Of a stretch of DNA of 64,000 bases, positions 17,458 to 26,699 are shown piece by piece. The position numbers and the translations under genes were made by a program. The stretch spans positions 1 through 64,000 of the forward strand of contig NZ_VCNJ01000039.1 in NCBI RefSeq assembly GCF_005938625.1. Direction: 5' to 3'. The DNA is from Pseudomonas fluorescens (GTDB lineage: Bacteria > Pseudomonadota > Gammaproteobacteria > Pseudomonadales > Pseudomonadaceae). Numbering within the stretch: the first letter of the stretch is position 1; each line of letters starts with the position of its first letter. A model generated the notes under the pieces. The model was not told the DNA's origin, searched no databases, and saw only the letters and a list, made by a program, of their open reading frames with translations.

Positions 17458-18478
17458 CTAGTCCATTGCGCCCTTAATTTCAGGGCGCTCAGGATTTAAG
17501 TAAACGGCATCTGCCAGCTTCCAGTTGCGTGTGCGAGTGCTCCACCGGCTTGGGTTAGTTCGCCTGGCATCCTCATAAAGCTCTGCCCGGGCTTGTAATA
17601 GGGCGGTTGCTTTGCCCTCGTGCCGTTGGTTTGGCGTGACGTATTTCAGGGCAATACTTTGCGGTGCGAAAAAGTGCTTCGGCGTAAGCATTGTCATTGC
17701 TCACCCTTGGCCGACTAAAAGAAGGTTCTACGCCCAGCGCGACCATGCTTTCACGCAACAAAGAACCTCTCATCACGTGTCCGTTATCTGAGTGCAACAC
17801 CAGCGGACGACCTGCCGTCTGTTCGCGTAAACATCCCTTTCTGAGCAGTTCACAGGCGTGTTCGGCGCTCTCCACTTCGTGAACTTCATTGGCGACCAGT
17901 TTGCGGCTGTAGACGTCCTTGACCATGTACCAGTAGAAAAAACGGCCCTTCACTGTGCTCGGCAACCAGGTGATATCCCAGCACCACACCTGATTGGGGC
18001 CATCAGCGCGATGCGTCGTCAGTACTCTGAGTTTTGGGGCTTTGGCCCGGCCGCGACGGACGTTTTGATTGGCGGCTTTCAACATACGATAAAACGTCGA
18101 TTCAGAAGCTAGATAAATGCCTTCGTCAGCCAGCTTAGGCACGATTTGGTGAGGGGGCAGGCTGGCGTAGCCAGCCTGATTGGCAGCATCCAGCACCGCT
18201 TGACGCTCCGTATCATTGAGCTTGTTAGCCGGAGCTGCACGTTGAGCCAACTGTCGCCCGTCACATTCAGTGTGTTGCCAGCGTTGAACTGTGCGCAGGC
18301 TCAGCCCCAGTTCATTGCAAGCGCGGTATCGACGAGCGCCATTCAGCACTGCGTCGGCAATCAACTTCATGGCTTGCGTACGATCAGAGGCGTTGATCAG
18401 TCTTCCTTGTCCTTGCCCCAGATCGCATTGCTTTTTTTCTGAGCTCCAGCAACGCCACCGCCTCTGCACGACTGGCAT
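17458..18478 (-). pseudogene. IS3-family transposase OrfB, 3' disrupted
   Basis: This is the integrase-like catalytic part of the transposase. HTH_21 (AVLDAANQAGYASLPPHQIV) is followed by the rve core with PNQVWCWDITWLPS (first Asp), VLHSDNGHVM (second Asp) and SNDNAYAEALFRTAKY (Glu, then Lys seven residues on). Immediately after RTAKY the normal continuation (the W..WYN..RHSGI block) is missing. The C-terminal YVTPNQRHEGKATALLQ, reaching the stop at 17458, lies in another frame. A small internal deletion joining the two similar AARTAY/AAATAC stretches near 17643 explains this. In intact elements OrfB is made as an OrfAB fusion by -1 frameshifting; the 95-bp overlap with OrfA is present. Confidence 0.85.
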
Positions 18479-18896
18479 CAGACTGAATCAGTTGGCGCTC
18501 AAGTATTTTGATGCGCCGTTGCTCGGCCGTTTTTGAAGTTCGAGAGGTGAGATCAACAACGGGATTAGCGTTTTGGCATGCCACTCGCCACTGTTGGATT
18601 TGCTCAGGGTAAATGCCTTTGATTCGGCAATATTGAGAGATCTCGACCTCGCTCAACGGCGCGGTTTCCATGACGGCATTGAATTTATCGGCGCTAGACC
18701 ATTGGTCACTGGTCTTGCCGTTTCCCGGAACGATCAAGCCTTTATCTCTAGCCATTTGTCTCCAGTTTCGCAGTGACTGTGGCGTGAGATTGAGTGCAGC
18801 GGCAAGTTCCGCCACTGATCGATTGAGGGGCGGCATCATTTGCAGAACGACCCAGTCTTTGAAGTCATTGTCGTAGCGTTTGCCCATTTTGGACAT
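18384..18896 (-). CDS. IS3-family transposase OrfA
   Basis: The 170-residue protein has an N-terminal helix-turn-helix (RSVAELAAALNLTPQSLRNW) that recognises the IS ends, and a C-terminal coiled-coil leucine zipper (RRIKILERQLIQSDASRAEA) used for multimerisation. It opens MSKMGKRYDNDFKDWVVLQM, typical of this IS3 subgroup. It overlaps OrfB by about 95 bp, the usual arrangement for programmed -1 frameshifting. The gene appears intact, unlike OrfB. Confidence 0.85.
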   Translation of the reverse strand: MSKMGKRYDNDFKDWVVLQMMPPLNRSVAELAAALNLTPQSLRNWRQMARDKGLIVPGNGKTSDQWSSADKFNAVMETAPLSEVEISQYCRIKGIYPEQIQQWRVACQNANPVVDLTSRTSKTAEQRRIKILERQLIQSDASRAEAVALLELRKKAMRSGARTRKTDQRL

Positions 18897-18961
18897 GGTT
18901 ATGCACCTTCGCCCTCTTGATTATTTGAGTCAATCAATAAGGGCGACAGATAGCCTGACAC

Positions 18962-19298
18962 GGAGGGCGTGGTTCCATTGTTGTCTGGGGGCTTGCTGAG
19001 TGTAAACGAGCGCGCTGGCCAGAATCAGGAACGCCCTACAGCCGGGCCATCGCACTGCGCGTAGAGTCAAGGCCAGTCCGGCCAGATGCGTGTCTGGCAA
19101 TAACGCTTGCGTGTCGCAAAACCCAAGCTCGGCAGCCCCTCATCTTCTGACATGATGCGTGCGACTTTTACAGGCGCCAGAAGGGTTCATCACGGCGTGT
19201 GGCTGATGCAAGGGCTCACAGAGCGCACCGGTTCGAGCACCTTGGTGGTGGGGGCCCCACCAGTCATGCGTTTTCCAGCCTCAGACCTGAGTAAATCC
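18962..19298. other. Spacer right of the IS element
   Basis: No gene is seen. The response-regulator frame stays open leftward to 19107, but that extension does not resemble a receiver domain. Confidence 0.45.
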
Positions 19299-19901
19299 AT
19301 GAACAATAAAGTGCTTATCGTTGAGGAACACCCCATCACTCGTCTGGCACTGACCATGTGGCTCAAAGACAATCATTTTACGGTGGTGGCCGAAGCCCGC
19401 AATGGCGTCGACGCGATGCAGTGCATTCACCAGCATGCGCCGCACATCGTGATCCTGGAGCTCGATCTTCCTCGTCTGAGTGGTTTAGTGATTATCGACC
19501 GTATCAAGCTGCTGGAGCTGCCGATCAAGGTCATCGTCTTCTCTGCTCAGACCTCCCGGTTTTCGATCATCAATTGTCTTCAGGCCGGGGCCGACGGTTT
19601 TGTCAGCAAGGCACAAGAGCTGGAGGTGCTGCTGCGGGCGCTGCAGACCGTACGATCGGGTCTGACGTTTTTTCCCGATTGGGTGCAGTCAAGCCCACGC
19701 ACGTGCGCCTGCGCCGATCCGATGGACCTGCTGTCATGGCGCGAGCGTCAAGTCCTGCGGCTGCTGACTCAAGGGCTGTCCAACAAGCAGGTGGCGGCAC
19801 GTATGCAATTGAGCAGCAAGACCATCAGTACGTTCAAAAGCCGCTCGCTCAAAAAACTCAATGCCAGCAGTCTGCTGGAGCTGCTCAACCGTACGTCCTG
19901 A
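19299..19901 (+). CDS. LuxR-type regulator with altered receiver
   Basis: The 200-residue protein of BvgA/EvgA type has a receiver domain (residues 3-115) and a C-terminal LuxR helix-turn-helix (LSWRERQVLRLLTQGLSNKQ, then VAARMQLSSKTISTFKSRSL). At the phosphoacceptor position the sequence reads VILELDLPRL, so the normal Asp is Glu54, and the acidic pocket reads EEHP instead of DDHP. Asp-to-Glu often mimics the phosphorylated state, so the protein may act without its kinase; Asp56 is an alternative acceptor. The start at 19299 gives the canonical NNKVLIVEEHP opening. It converges on the hybrid kinase gene and may bind the same sites as the second regulator at 23720. Confidence 0.85.
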   Translation: MNNKVLIVEEHPITRLALTMWLKDNHFTVVAEARNGVDAMQCIHQHAPHIVILELDLPRLSGLVIIDRIKLLELPIKVIVFSAQTSRFSIINCLQAGADGFVSKAQELEVLLRALQTVRSGLTFFPDWVQSSPRTCACADPMDLLSWRERQVLRLLTQGLSNKQVAARMQLSSKTISTFKSRSLKKLNASSLLELLNRTS

Positions 19902-20028
19902 ACAGTCTGCGCGCTTGCGCCCTGATCCTGGCAATCAGCACCGCACGCCCGGTGGGCTCAGCCGCCCACGCGTCGGGTGACAGGACGCACGGCTGAGGCG
20001 GGTGAATGAGGTGAGCGCAGGCGCGCCG

Positions 20029-23000
20029 CTAACTGCCCAATCGTTCGGCCACGGCCTGCTGCAATTGCACGATGGCCCGGCGAACCTCAACGGCATTTTG
20101 GATCATCTGCTCCTCGCTCAACTCCTCGTGCTCGTGCTCGTGCTGGGCATAGGTCTGGGCTGCGTCAATCAACACCTGCGCCCCGACCATACGGGCCGCG
20201 CCCTTGATCCGGTGGATCAGGCGAACCAGCTCATACCATTGGCGGGCTGACACAAGCTCGTCAAATTGTTGCAGGTCAAGGCAATTGGTGGTGTACAGAC
20301 TGTCCAGCAGCAATTGCTCCAGGTGCGGGTCACTGCCAGTCAGCGAGTTGAAGATCTCCAGGTCAAAGACCGCCGAGGCGGTGGCAGCAGGGGAGGCGCT
20401 GGGGGCGACTCGATGATTGCCCGCGGTGGCTTCGCTCAGGCAGGTTCTGAGCATGTCCAGGCTGACCGGTTTGAACAGGCAGCCATTCATGCCCGCCGCC
20501 AGGCACCGTTGTCGCTCCGACGCCTGGGCGTTGGCTGTAAACCCGATCACCAGGCTGGCTGTGCGCTGTTCTTCTCGTTCACGCGCGCGAATCAGGCGGG
20601 TGAGTTCATAGCCGTCCATCACCGGCATGCTGCAGTCCGTGATCACGACATCAAACACCTGCTCCCTGATCAAGTCGAAGGCCTGCTGGCCGTCCTCGGT
20701 TTCTTGGACGGTGTGGCCGAGAAAAACCAGCTGCCGCCAGAGCAGCAGGCGATTGGAGGGATGATCGTCCACCAGCAGAACGCGCAGCGGGGAGGCCGGT
20801 TGGGCAGGCGGGCTGGGGGGCGATTGCGCAGCGGCCGCTTCCAGCGCCGGCGCGTTCAGCGTCAACGTAACGCGTGTGCCTTGCTGCGGGGTGCTTGTCA
20901 GTTGCAGGTGGCCTTTCATCAACTCGACCAGTTGTTGGCAGATGACCAGCCCCAGCCCCGTTCCACCTCGCCCGCTGGCCGGCCCGCTGAGCTGGGTAAA
21001 CGGTTGAAAGAGCAATTGCAGTTGCTCCGGCGAGATGCCGATACCGGTGTCTTCCAGGACAAACTCCATGCACAGATCCGCACCGACTTGCTGAGCATGC
21101 AAGGAGAGGTGGATGCCGCCCTGGTCGGTGAACTTGATCGCATTGCTCAACAGATTGAACAGCACCTGCTTCAGACGCACTCCATCCATCATGGCATCCT
21201 TTTCGCTGTCGAGCTGTACCTGCACGATCAGGTACAGCCCCTTTTGACGGGCAACCTCGTGGAATATCTGCCGTACCGTTTCCACAATGTCGCGGGGGTT
21301 GTGGCGTTGGGACTCCAGGGTCAGTTTGCCCGACTCGATTTTGGACAGGTCAAGAATTTCACCGATCAACACCATCAGGGCGCTGGAGGAGGCGTGCGCC
21401 ACTTCGATCGCCGAGCGGTCCCAGCCTTCGCCCTTGTCGACGCGCGCCAGGGTCAGCTCCAGCAAGCCGATGATGACGTTCAGGGGCGTACGAATCTCAT
21501 GGCTCATGACGGTCAGGAAACGGGTCTTCGCCTCGCTGGCTTGCACTGCCTGATCACGTACCGCATACAGCTGCTGCAACAATCGCTCGGTGTCGGACAT
21601 GTCAATCCAGCCCATCAGCAGGCCCACACAGCGGCCATTGGTTTCCCGGTGCGGTACCGACCATTGGCGATAGCTGCGCACCACGCCATGGAGGGAGAAA
21701 TTAACCAGGCGCACGTCGGGCTCGTTGGCCCACAACAGCGCCTGATAGGCGCGTTTCTGATCGCTCGTCTGCACCCCCCGCAGCCCCTTCACCTCCTCCC
21801 AGGTGCGGCCAATGACATCGGCGGGGGACAAGCCAAACACGGTGTAGAACGCGTCATTGCACAGCAAGAACACGCCGTTGAGGTCGCGCATGACCACCGG
21901 CTGAGGAAGGCCGCCCAACAGTGCACTGCGAAACGCCTGACGGCCTTGTTCGGTATGGGCCTGAATACGTCGATAAAGGGTGTAGAAGATTCCCATCAGC
22001 AGCATGCCCATGAGCGTCCCGATGCTCAGAACCACCCAGCGCAGTCGCCCTTCATGACGCCCCCAGACGTGCCCTTGAGACCGACCGTCCTGCCATCGCT
22101 CCAGAAGATTGCCCGCCATGCGCGGCTCCATTCGAGAGAGTGTGGTATTGATGACCTGCAAAAGCAGTGCTTGTTCCTTGGTCACGGAAAAGGCCAAGTT
22201 GGCTTGCAGGGCCGGCAACGAGGTCAGAATCGTCAATTGTTTGGAAAAGTCCTGATCCACCAGGTAGCGGGCAATCGGCAGCAAGATCACGGCCGCCTGC
22301 GCGTAACCACTGGTAACGGCTCGTAGGCTGTCCAGGGGGTTGTTGGTTTCAACCACCTCGATGTCAGGCTCGCTGTCGCGCAACAAGGCGATGGCCGGTG
22401 AGCCGTAGGTCAGGGCCACTCGCTTGTTGCGCAAGTCTTTGAGATCTTTGAAGGTCGCACCTTGCCGCCCGACCAGCGCGAAGGTACTGACGCCAAAAGG
22501 CTCGGTAAAGTTGAGGATTGCCGGGTGTTCAGGCGTCATCAGCATAAACGGCGACAGTTGCGCCTCACCGCTCTGGAGGGCCAGGACTACCTCCTTGGTC
22601 GACGCACGCTCGAGCACGTTAAACCGCAAACCGCTGCGCAGGCTGATTTCACTCAACAGATCCGCCACCAGCCCGCTGTAGTGTCCTTCGTCGTCAAAAA
22701 AGCTGTAGGGCGGCATGGCCCCGTTGGCCACCACCTGTATCTGCGGCTGGGTGGCGAGCCAGGCCTGTTGTTCGGCGTTATAGGGCGATTCCTGAGCAGC
22801 ATGCACATACACCCCGCCTGCCCAATACGCGCGGATATTGGCTTGAGCGACCGGCGTGATGTCGGCGAGCACCCGATTGAACAAGGCCTGCAGCAGCGAG
22901 TCGGACTTGCGCAATACAAAGCTGTAACCCGGGTAGGGCAGGTTCAATGAACGCATGCGCAAGTTGGACAACTCCCCCAGTCCCAGTTGGTAGACGGCGG

Positions 23001-23694
23001 TCAGGGCATCGCACACCGCCCAGTCGGCGTGCTTGTACGCCACAGCGTGCAGTGCCTGGTGCACCGTGGGATAGACCTGAACCTGAGCGTCGGGGAATAG
23101 GGCCTGCAATTCGGCCGCCGAGGCATAACCTTGCACCGTGGCTAGGCGTGAGCTTAAAAACGAAGGCTCGGACTGGCTGTCGCGTCCAACCAGCACCGGT
23201 TGATTGACGGTATAAGGGAGGGAGAGCAGAAGACCTGGAAGCTGCGCTTCATAAGAGGACCCCAGGCCCAGGACGTCCACTTCGCCCGCGCGCAGGCCCT
23301 GCAGGGCCTGCGGCCAGCTGGGGTAGACCGTCACCTCGACCCTCAGGCCCAGGCTGTTGGCAATAATCGACAGGTAGTCCGCCATCAACCCTTTAAGTGT
23401 GTGGTTGCGCAGCAGGGACAGCGGGCCATAGTCCTGCTCGGCCACCCCCAGGCGCAGCACGGGACGTGCCTGCAACCAGCTCCATTCATAGGGCGCCAGC
23501 ACCGGCTTGACCTGCGGCAGGCCGGCCTGGGGGGCCAGTTGCAACGGCCCCTGGGCGTGAGCGTGCTGACTGTACACAGGGCACAGCAGCAGCACCAGCA
23601 AGGTGCGCCACGCCAGGGCCCGGTAGTCCCTCAGGCCGCGTCTTCCTTGTTGAGCGATAGGTTGATGGCTTGACATGACAACTCCTTTGTCCAT
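20029..23694 (-). CDS. BvgS/EvgS-like hybrid sensor kinase
   Basis: The 1221-residue inner-membrane kinase has a signal peptide (to about 48), two tandem periplasmic solute-binding (SBP_bac_3, Venus-flytrap) domains (about 75-295 and 315-535), and one TM helix (about 552-575). A PAS domain follows (about 590-700), then HisKA with His732 in VMSHEIRTPLN, HATPase with Asn847/851 and DTGIGIS, a receiver with Asp1020 (VVITDCSMPVMDG), and HPt with His1161 (LIHRIKGAAR). All relay residues are present. The signal sensed is unknown; BvgS is on by default and switched off by temperature or nicotinate-like modulators. It lies 25 bp downstream of a LuxR-type regulator gene, its likely partner. Confidence 0.92.
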   Translation of the reverse strand: MDKGVVMSSHQPIAQQGRRGLRDYRALAWRTLLVLLLCPVYSQHAHAQGPLQLAPQAGLPQVKPVLAPYEWSWLQARPVLRLGVAEQDYGPLSLLRNHTLKGLMADYLSIIANSLGLRVEVTVYPSWPQALQGLRAGEVDVLGLGSSYEAQLPGLLLSLPYTVNQPVLVGRDSQSEPSFLSSRLATVQGYASAAELQALFPDAQVQVYPTVHQALHAVAYKHADWAVCDALTAVYQLGLGELSNLRMRSLNLPYPGYSFVLRKSDSLLQALFNRVLADITPVAQANIRAYWAGGVYVHAAQESPYNAEQQAWLATQPQIQVVANGAMPPYSFFDDEGHYSGLVADLLSEISLRSGLRFNVLERASTKEVVLALQSGEAQLSPFMLMTPEHPAILNFTEPFGVSTFALVGRQGATFKDLKDLRNKRVALTYGSPAIALLRDSEPDIEVVETNNPLDSLRAVTSGYAQAAVILLPIARYLVDQDFSKQLTILTSLPALQANLAFSVTKEQALLLQVINTTLSRMEPRMAGNLLERWQDGRSQGHVWGRHEGRLRWVVLSIGTLMGMLLMGIFYTLYRRIQAHTEQGRQAFRSALLGGLPQPVVMRDLNGVFLLCNDAFYTVFGLSPADVIGRTWEEVKGLRGVQTSDQKRAYQALLWANEPDVRLVNFSLHGVVRSYRQWSVPHRETNGRCVGLLMGWIDMSDTERLLQQLYAVRDQAVQASEAKTRFLTVMSHEIRTPLNVIIGLLELTLARVDKGEGWDRSAIEVAHASSSALMVLIGEILDLSKIESGKLTLESQRHNPRDIVETVRQIFHEVARQKGLYLIVQVQLDSEKDAMMDGVRLKQVLFNLLSNAIKFTDQGGIHLSLHAQQVGADLCMEFVLEDTGIGISPEQLQLLFQPFTQLSGPASGRGGTGLGLVICQQLVELMKGHLQLTSTPQQGTRVTLTLNAPALEAAAAQSPPSPPAQPASPLRVLLVDDHPSNRLLLWRQLVFLGHTVQETEDGQQAFDLIREQVFDVVITDCSMPVMDGYELTRLIRAREREEQRTASLVIGFTANAQASERQRCLAAGMNGCLFKPVSLDMLRTCLSEATAGNHRVAPSASPAATASAVFDLEIFNSLTGSDPHLEQLLLDSLYTTNCLDLQQFDELVSARQWYELVRLIHRIKGAARMVGAQVLIDAAQTYAQHEHEHEELSEEQMIQNAVEVRRAIVQLQQAVAERLGS

Positions 23695-23719
23695 GAATAA
23701 AGGGCCGCCGGCCTCTGGC

Positions 23720-24370
23720 TCAGCTTAACGTCAAACTCTTGCCAAAACGAATCAACTCTTTATTCGTGGACATGCCCAGTTTGGTGTTAAGTCGTTGATT
23801 GAGCTGCGCCGCGTGCGCCGAACTGATCATCAGTGCCGAGGCAATGCTGTCGAGGTCTCCCCCCCGTACCAAACAGCGTAGTGCGACAATCTCGCCGTCG
23901 GATAAATCTTCTGAAGGGGCGAGCATCGGATGACTGGGAAACAGCATCTGCCCCTGCAGCACTTGCCGGACCGCGTTGAGGATCAAGGAGAACCCGGCGC
24001 CTTTGCTGATGAACCCCCTGGCCCCCAGACGCAGGCAGCGATAGCTGTAGACGCGGGCGTTGAGCATGCTGTAGACGACCACCGGCAGGTGTGGATGGGT
24101 CTTTTGCAGTTGGCGCAGGGTCGAGAGGCCTTCCATTAACGGCATATCCAGATCCAGAAGGATCAGAGAGGGCGCGCAGCTCTGGGCCAGGCGCAAGGTT
24201 TCAACGCCATTGCTGGCTTGTCCCACCACCGTGAACTCATGACTGACCAGTCCTAGGGTCAGCATGGCCCGTATCGCCGGATGGTCATCGCCAATAAGAA
24301 TTCGGTGTTTGGCTTCGGGATCACCCTCCCATGTTTGATGTTCGCTTCTTTTCATAGCAATGACCTTCAT
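23720..24370 (-). CDS. LuxR-type response regulator, kinase partner
   Basis: The 216-residue EvgA/BvgA-type regulator has a canonical receiver: ILIGDDHPAIRAML, phosphoacceptor Asp73 in LILLDLDMPLMEG, and a Lys in RGFISKGAGF. The C-terminal LuxR helix-turn-helix is present but divergent (LSDGEIVALRCLVRGGDLDS, 'IASALMISSAHAAQLNQRLN'). The gene is the first of an operon with the hybrid kinase (25-bp gap) and is probably its cognate output. The first ~20 residues (MKVIAMKRSEHQTWEGDPEA) are extra to the receiver fold, so an internal start is possible. A symmetrical copy of the recurrent motif lies ~500 bp upstream and may be an autoregulatory site. Confidence 0.85.
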   Translation of the reverse strand: MKVIAMKRSEHQTWEGDPEAKHRILIGDDHPAIRAMLTLGLVSHEFTVVGQASNGVETLRLAQSCAPSLILLDLDMPLMEGLSTLRQLQKTHPHLPVVVYSMLNARVYSYRCLRLGARGFISKGAGFSLILNAVRQVLQGQMLFPSHPMLAPSEDLSDGEIVALRCLVRGGDLDSIASALMISSAHAAQLNQRLNTKLGMSTNKELIRFGKSLTLS

Positions 24371-25527
24371 CTACACGTGGAGGGTCTCTCGGCTGACCCT
24401 GTCCTGTTTGACCCGTCAGTACCTTGGCAAAAGGACGGCGCCTGACGCGGTGGTCGACGTGGTTGTGGGAGAGGACTGGCGGTTATCCCGCCAGGCGCGA
24501 GGACTCGAGGGGCTGGGGAGGGAGGATCCGGGTCGCACGCTCAAGAGGGGGAAGGTGACCACCGTTGAACGGGGCGATGTGGCCGGACCCGCTTCACAAC
24601 GGGTTGATCGCCGCTCCCCAAAAGCGATAAACAAAGACCCAATATAGGGTTAATCATTGAGGTGAACACCCCCATGTTCGCGTCAACCTTGGCCGGCCAC
24701 TGCCCTGCTACATTATCCCCCCATCCCTCCATCCCATTGATCGCTATGATGGGGGCTAACTGGACACGGACTGCGTTTTGTCAATTACTCTCGCAGCCGA
24801 TAAACCGCGCAGTCATTATTGTCCAGGTGCGCAATGGGTTATACCCAGCAAATGCCCAACACACCGTAGGGAAATCCCTAACTTGTTCGAGGCAACGTCC
24901 TCCCCCGGCACCGATCCTGCCAGGTATCGTCAATTCGCGCGAATCGCCCAGAGAGGTTGCCCGTGACCGTTCTGGTCGGGGGGAAGGGCTCGAGCGGCGC
25001 GGGTTCCTCACTCGACCCAATGGCTACCACCTCGCCAGGTTTTACTCAAAGAGCATCGAGCGCGCGCGCAGGCGTGGTGTCCACTGGCATGGTTCACGCC
25101 CGCCGGTTTCGTCTGACTGCAACTGGTAAGCAACAACACAGCGCTTATCACCCGGTATGACCGGTTTTTTCCCTGCGCGAGTGTGATGTTTACATGAAGC
25201 CGCGTTAGTGCATTCAGGGGACGACAAAGTTAGTCCGAATTTGGACTCATAATTGCTTCACTGTACCGCGCTAGCTACTGTAACCGTACCTGATTAATCG
25301 GCATGGCACACACGTCTGCGTTCATGAATAGAACAGTTGAGCTGATACGGATCATCCCCTTGCGCACCCGGATTAACAGGCGTTCGGATGCATGCCGACA
25401 ATTGCGCCTTTCAACAAATTCAGCCGGATGAAAATATCAAGTTCTGACAGTACCTGAATGAGTGGCCGTTAAATATTGAAACTTAAACTCAAATTATTCA
25501 CGCCGAAAAGGCAGTGGAGGAAACATC
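24371..25527. other. Long spacer upstream of the regulator
   Basis: No coding sequence is convincing, although a 155-codon plus frame (24662-25129) is open. It contains motif site E at 24865-24881. The right end is AT-richer and leads into a lysis gene. Confidence 0.5.
24865..24881. promoter_or_regulatory. Recurrent 17-bp motif, site E (palindromic)
   Basis: CGTAGGGAAATCCCTAA contains the near-perfect palindrome TAGGGAAATCCCTA, the most symmetrical of the eight copies. That suits a dimeric LuxR/NarL-type regulator. It lies about 495 bp upstream of the response-regulator start. Confidence 0.3.
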
Positions 25528-26022
25528 ATGGCTAAAATCAGCGAAAAAGAAGCCGGCGGGCGAAATGTATTGGCCTTTCTGGATATGCTGGCCTGGTCTG
25601 AAGGTACGCATAATGGCAAACAACCGACCCGAGACGTCGGCTATGATGTGATGGTCGGGGGGCAGCTGTTTGCAGACTACAATGACCACCCGCGTCAATT
25701 GGTGTCGCTATCCAGATTGGGTATTAAGTCCACAGCCGCCGGTCGTTACCAGCTGCTTTCAAAGTACTGGGACGCCTATTGTGCCTCGCTCAAACTCAAA
25801 GAAGGTTTTACGCCGGAGAACCAGGATCGGGTGGCCATTCAGCAAATCCGTGAGCAAGGCGCGCTGAACGATATTAAGGCTGGCCGAGTGGCCGGCGCGA
25901 TTGCCAGGTGCAACAACATCTGGGCCAGTTTGCCGGGGGCGGGCTATGGTCAATATGAGCACGATATAGAGGACTTGATTGCTTACTACGTGAGTGCCGG
26001 TGGTGTCTTGAGTGATGCGTAG
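25528..26022 (+). CDS. Lambda R-like endolysin (GH104)
   Basis: The 164-residue protein is closely similar to phage lambda endolysin R, a lytic transglycosylase that cuts peptidoglycan glycan strands. Shared blocks are FLDMLAWSEGTHNGKQPTRD with the catalytic Glu, GYDVMVGGQLFADYNDHPRQ, STAAGRYQLLSKYWDAY, and ARCNNIWASLPGAGYGQYEH. The ATG follows GGAGGAAAC. No signal peptide is present, so a holin is needed, but none is adjacent. The next gene is a DUF1353 phage protein 680 bp away. It is the second, unrelated lysis enzyme in this window; both lack phage structural genes. Confidence 0.9.
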   Translation: MAKISEKEAGGRNVLAFLDMLAWSEGTHNGKQPTRDVGYDVMVGGQLFADYNDHPRQLVSLSRLGIKSTAAGRYQLLSKYWDAYCASLKLKEGFTPENQDRVAIQQIREQGALNDIKAGRVAGAIARCNNIWASLPGAGYGQYEHDIEDLIAYYVSAGGVLSDA

Positions 26023-26699
26023 GCCGGCTGTCGGGGATAGGGATTGACGTCTTGTCGAAGGGCGCGCTCATCATTCAACCGCGGCTTGACTATGTTTGCG
26101 GGGTGTGTGTGGGGGGGCGTTCACCTGTTCACCTGTTCACGTGGTGGCGGCAGGCCGCCGTGCACGAACCAACGGATCACCACAGGTGCGCATGCCGTGA
26201 AATGCTAAACGGCGGCAGAGGAGGTCTGCGTTGTGCGTCGCAAACCGTTGCTTGTTGGAAAAAGTCATCCGCTACGCCACCGCAGCGACGTTGATGCGAG
26301 GATTATTCACGCCTCCGTTCAACGAGGACGCCAGCGTGTTACCCACGATGAACCTGATCAACTTGACTTAGAGGTGCCGGTGTCACTGTAACCGAGATGA
26401 GTGTTCGCGTCTGAAATCGTACTTGTTATGCCGCGAGGCTTGACGCAGTTTTTTTCTAACGTTGTTTCAACGTTGGTCGGTTTTATGAATGTCGGCAGTT
26501 TATGAACTGCGACTTCGTTTTTGCCTGAGTGAAGCCCGGCCCAGGTCGGTTGTTCGTGTTTGTCACAGTGGCCATGCAACATATAAAAGAGTGTGAGCCA
26601 TAAAACTTTCGTTATTCAGGGGGCTGGTTTTAACGCGACCCGTGTGCGGGGCGCGGTGATCGGAACTTGACATGTATCCAATTATGATCAGGAGATTGC
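26023..26699. other. Spacer with short repeats
   Basis: No gene is supported; a 74-codon minus frame (26358-26582) has no family. An 8-bp tandem repeat GTTCACCT (three units, the last imperfect) lies at 26119-26142. Confidence 0.45.

Larger units (their letters stand above)
17423..18961 (-). mobile_element. Degraded IS3-family insertion sequence
   Basis: The element is about 1.54 kb, bounded by imperfect inverted repeats: GTGTCAAGGTAACTGTCGCC at 17423-17442 and the complement of GTGTCAGGCTATCTGTCGCC at 18942-18961 (17 of 20 match). It contains overlapping orfA and orfB on the minus strand. No clear target duplication is visible. orfB is interrupted near its 3' end, so the copy is probably not autonomous. 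Confidence 0.85.

Noticed and set aside
20266..22326. 686-codon plus ORF
   Set aside because: It is the antisense shadow of the hybrid sensor kinase.
24662..25129. 155-codon plus ORF in the spacer left of the lambda R-like gene
   Set aside because: No recognisable domain, unusual composition, and it crosses the palindromic regulatory motif.
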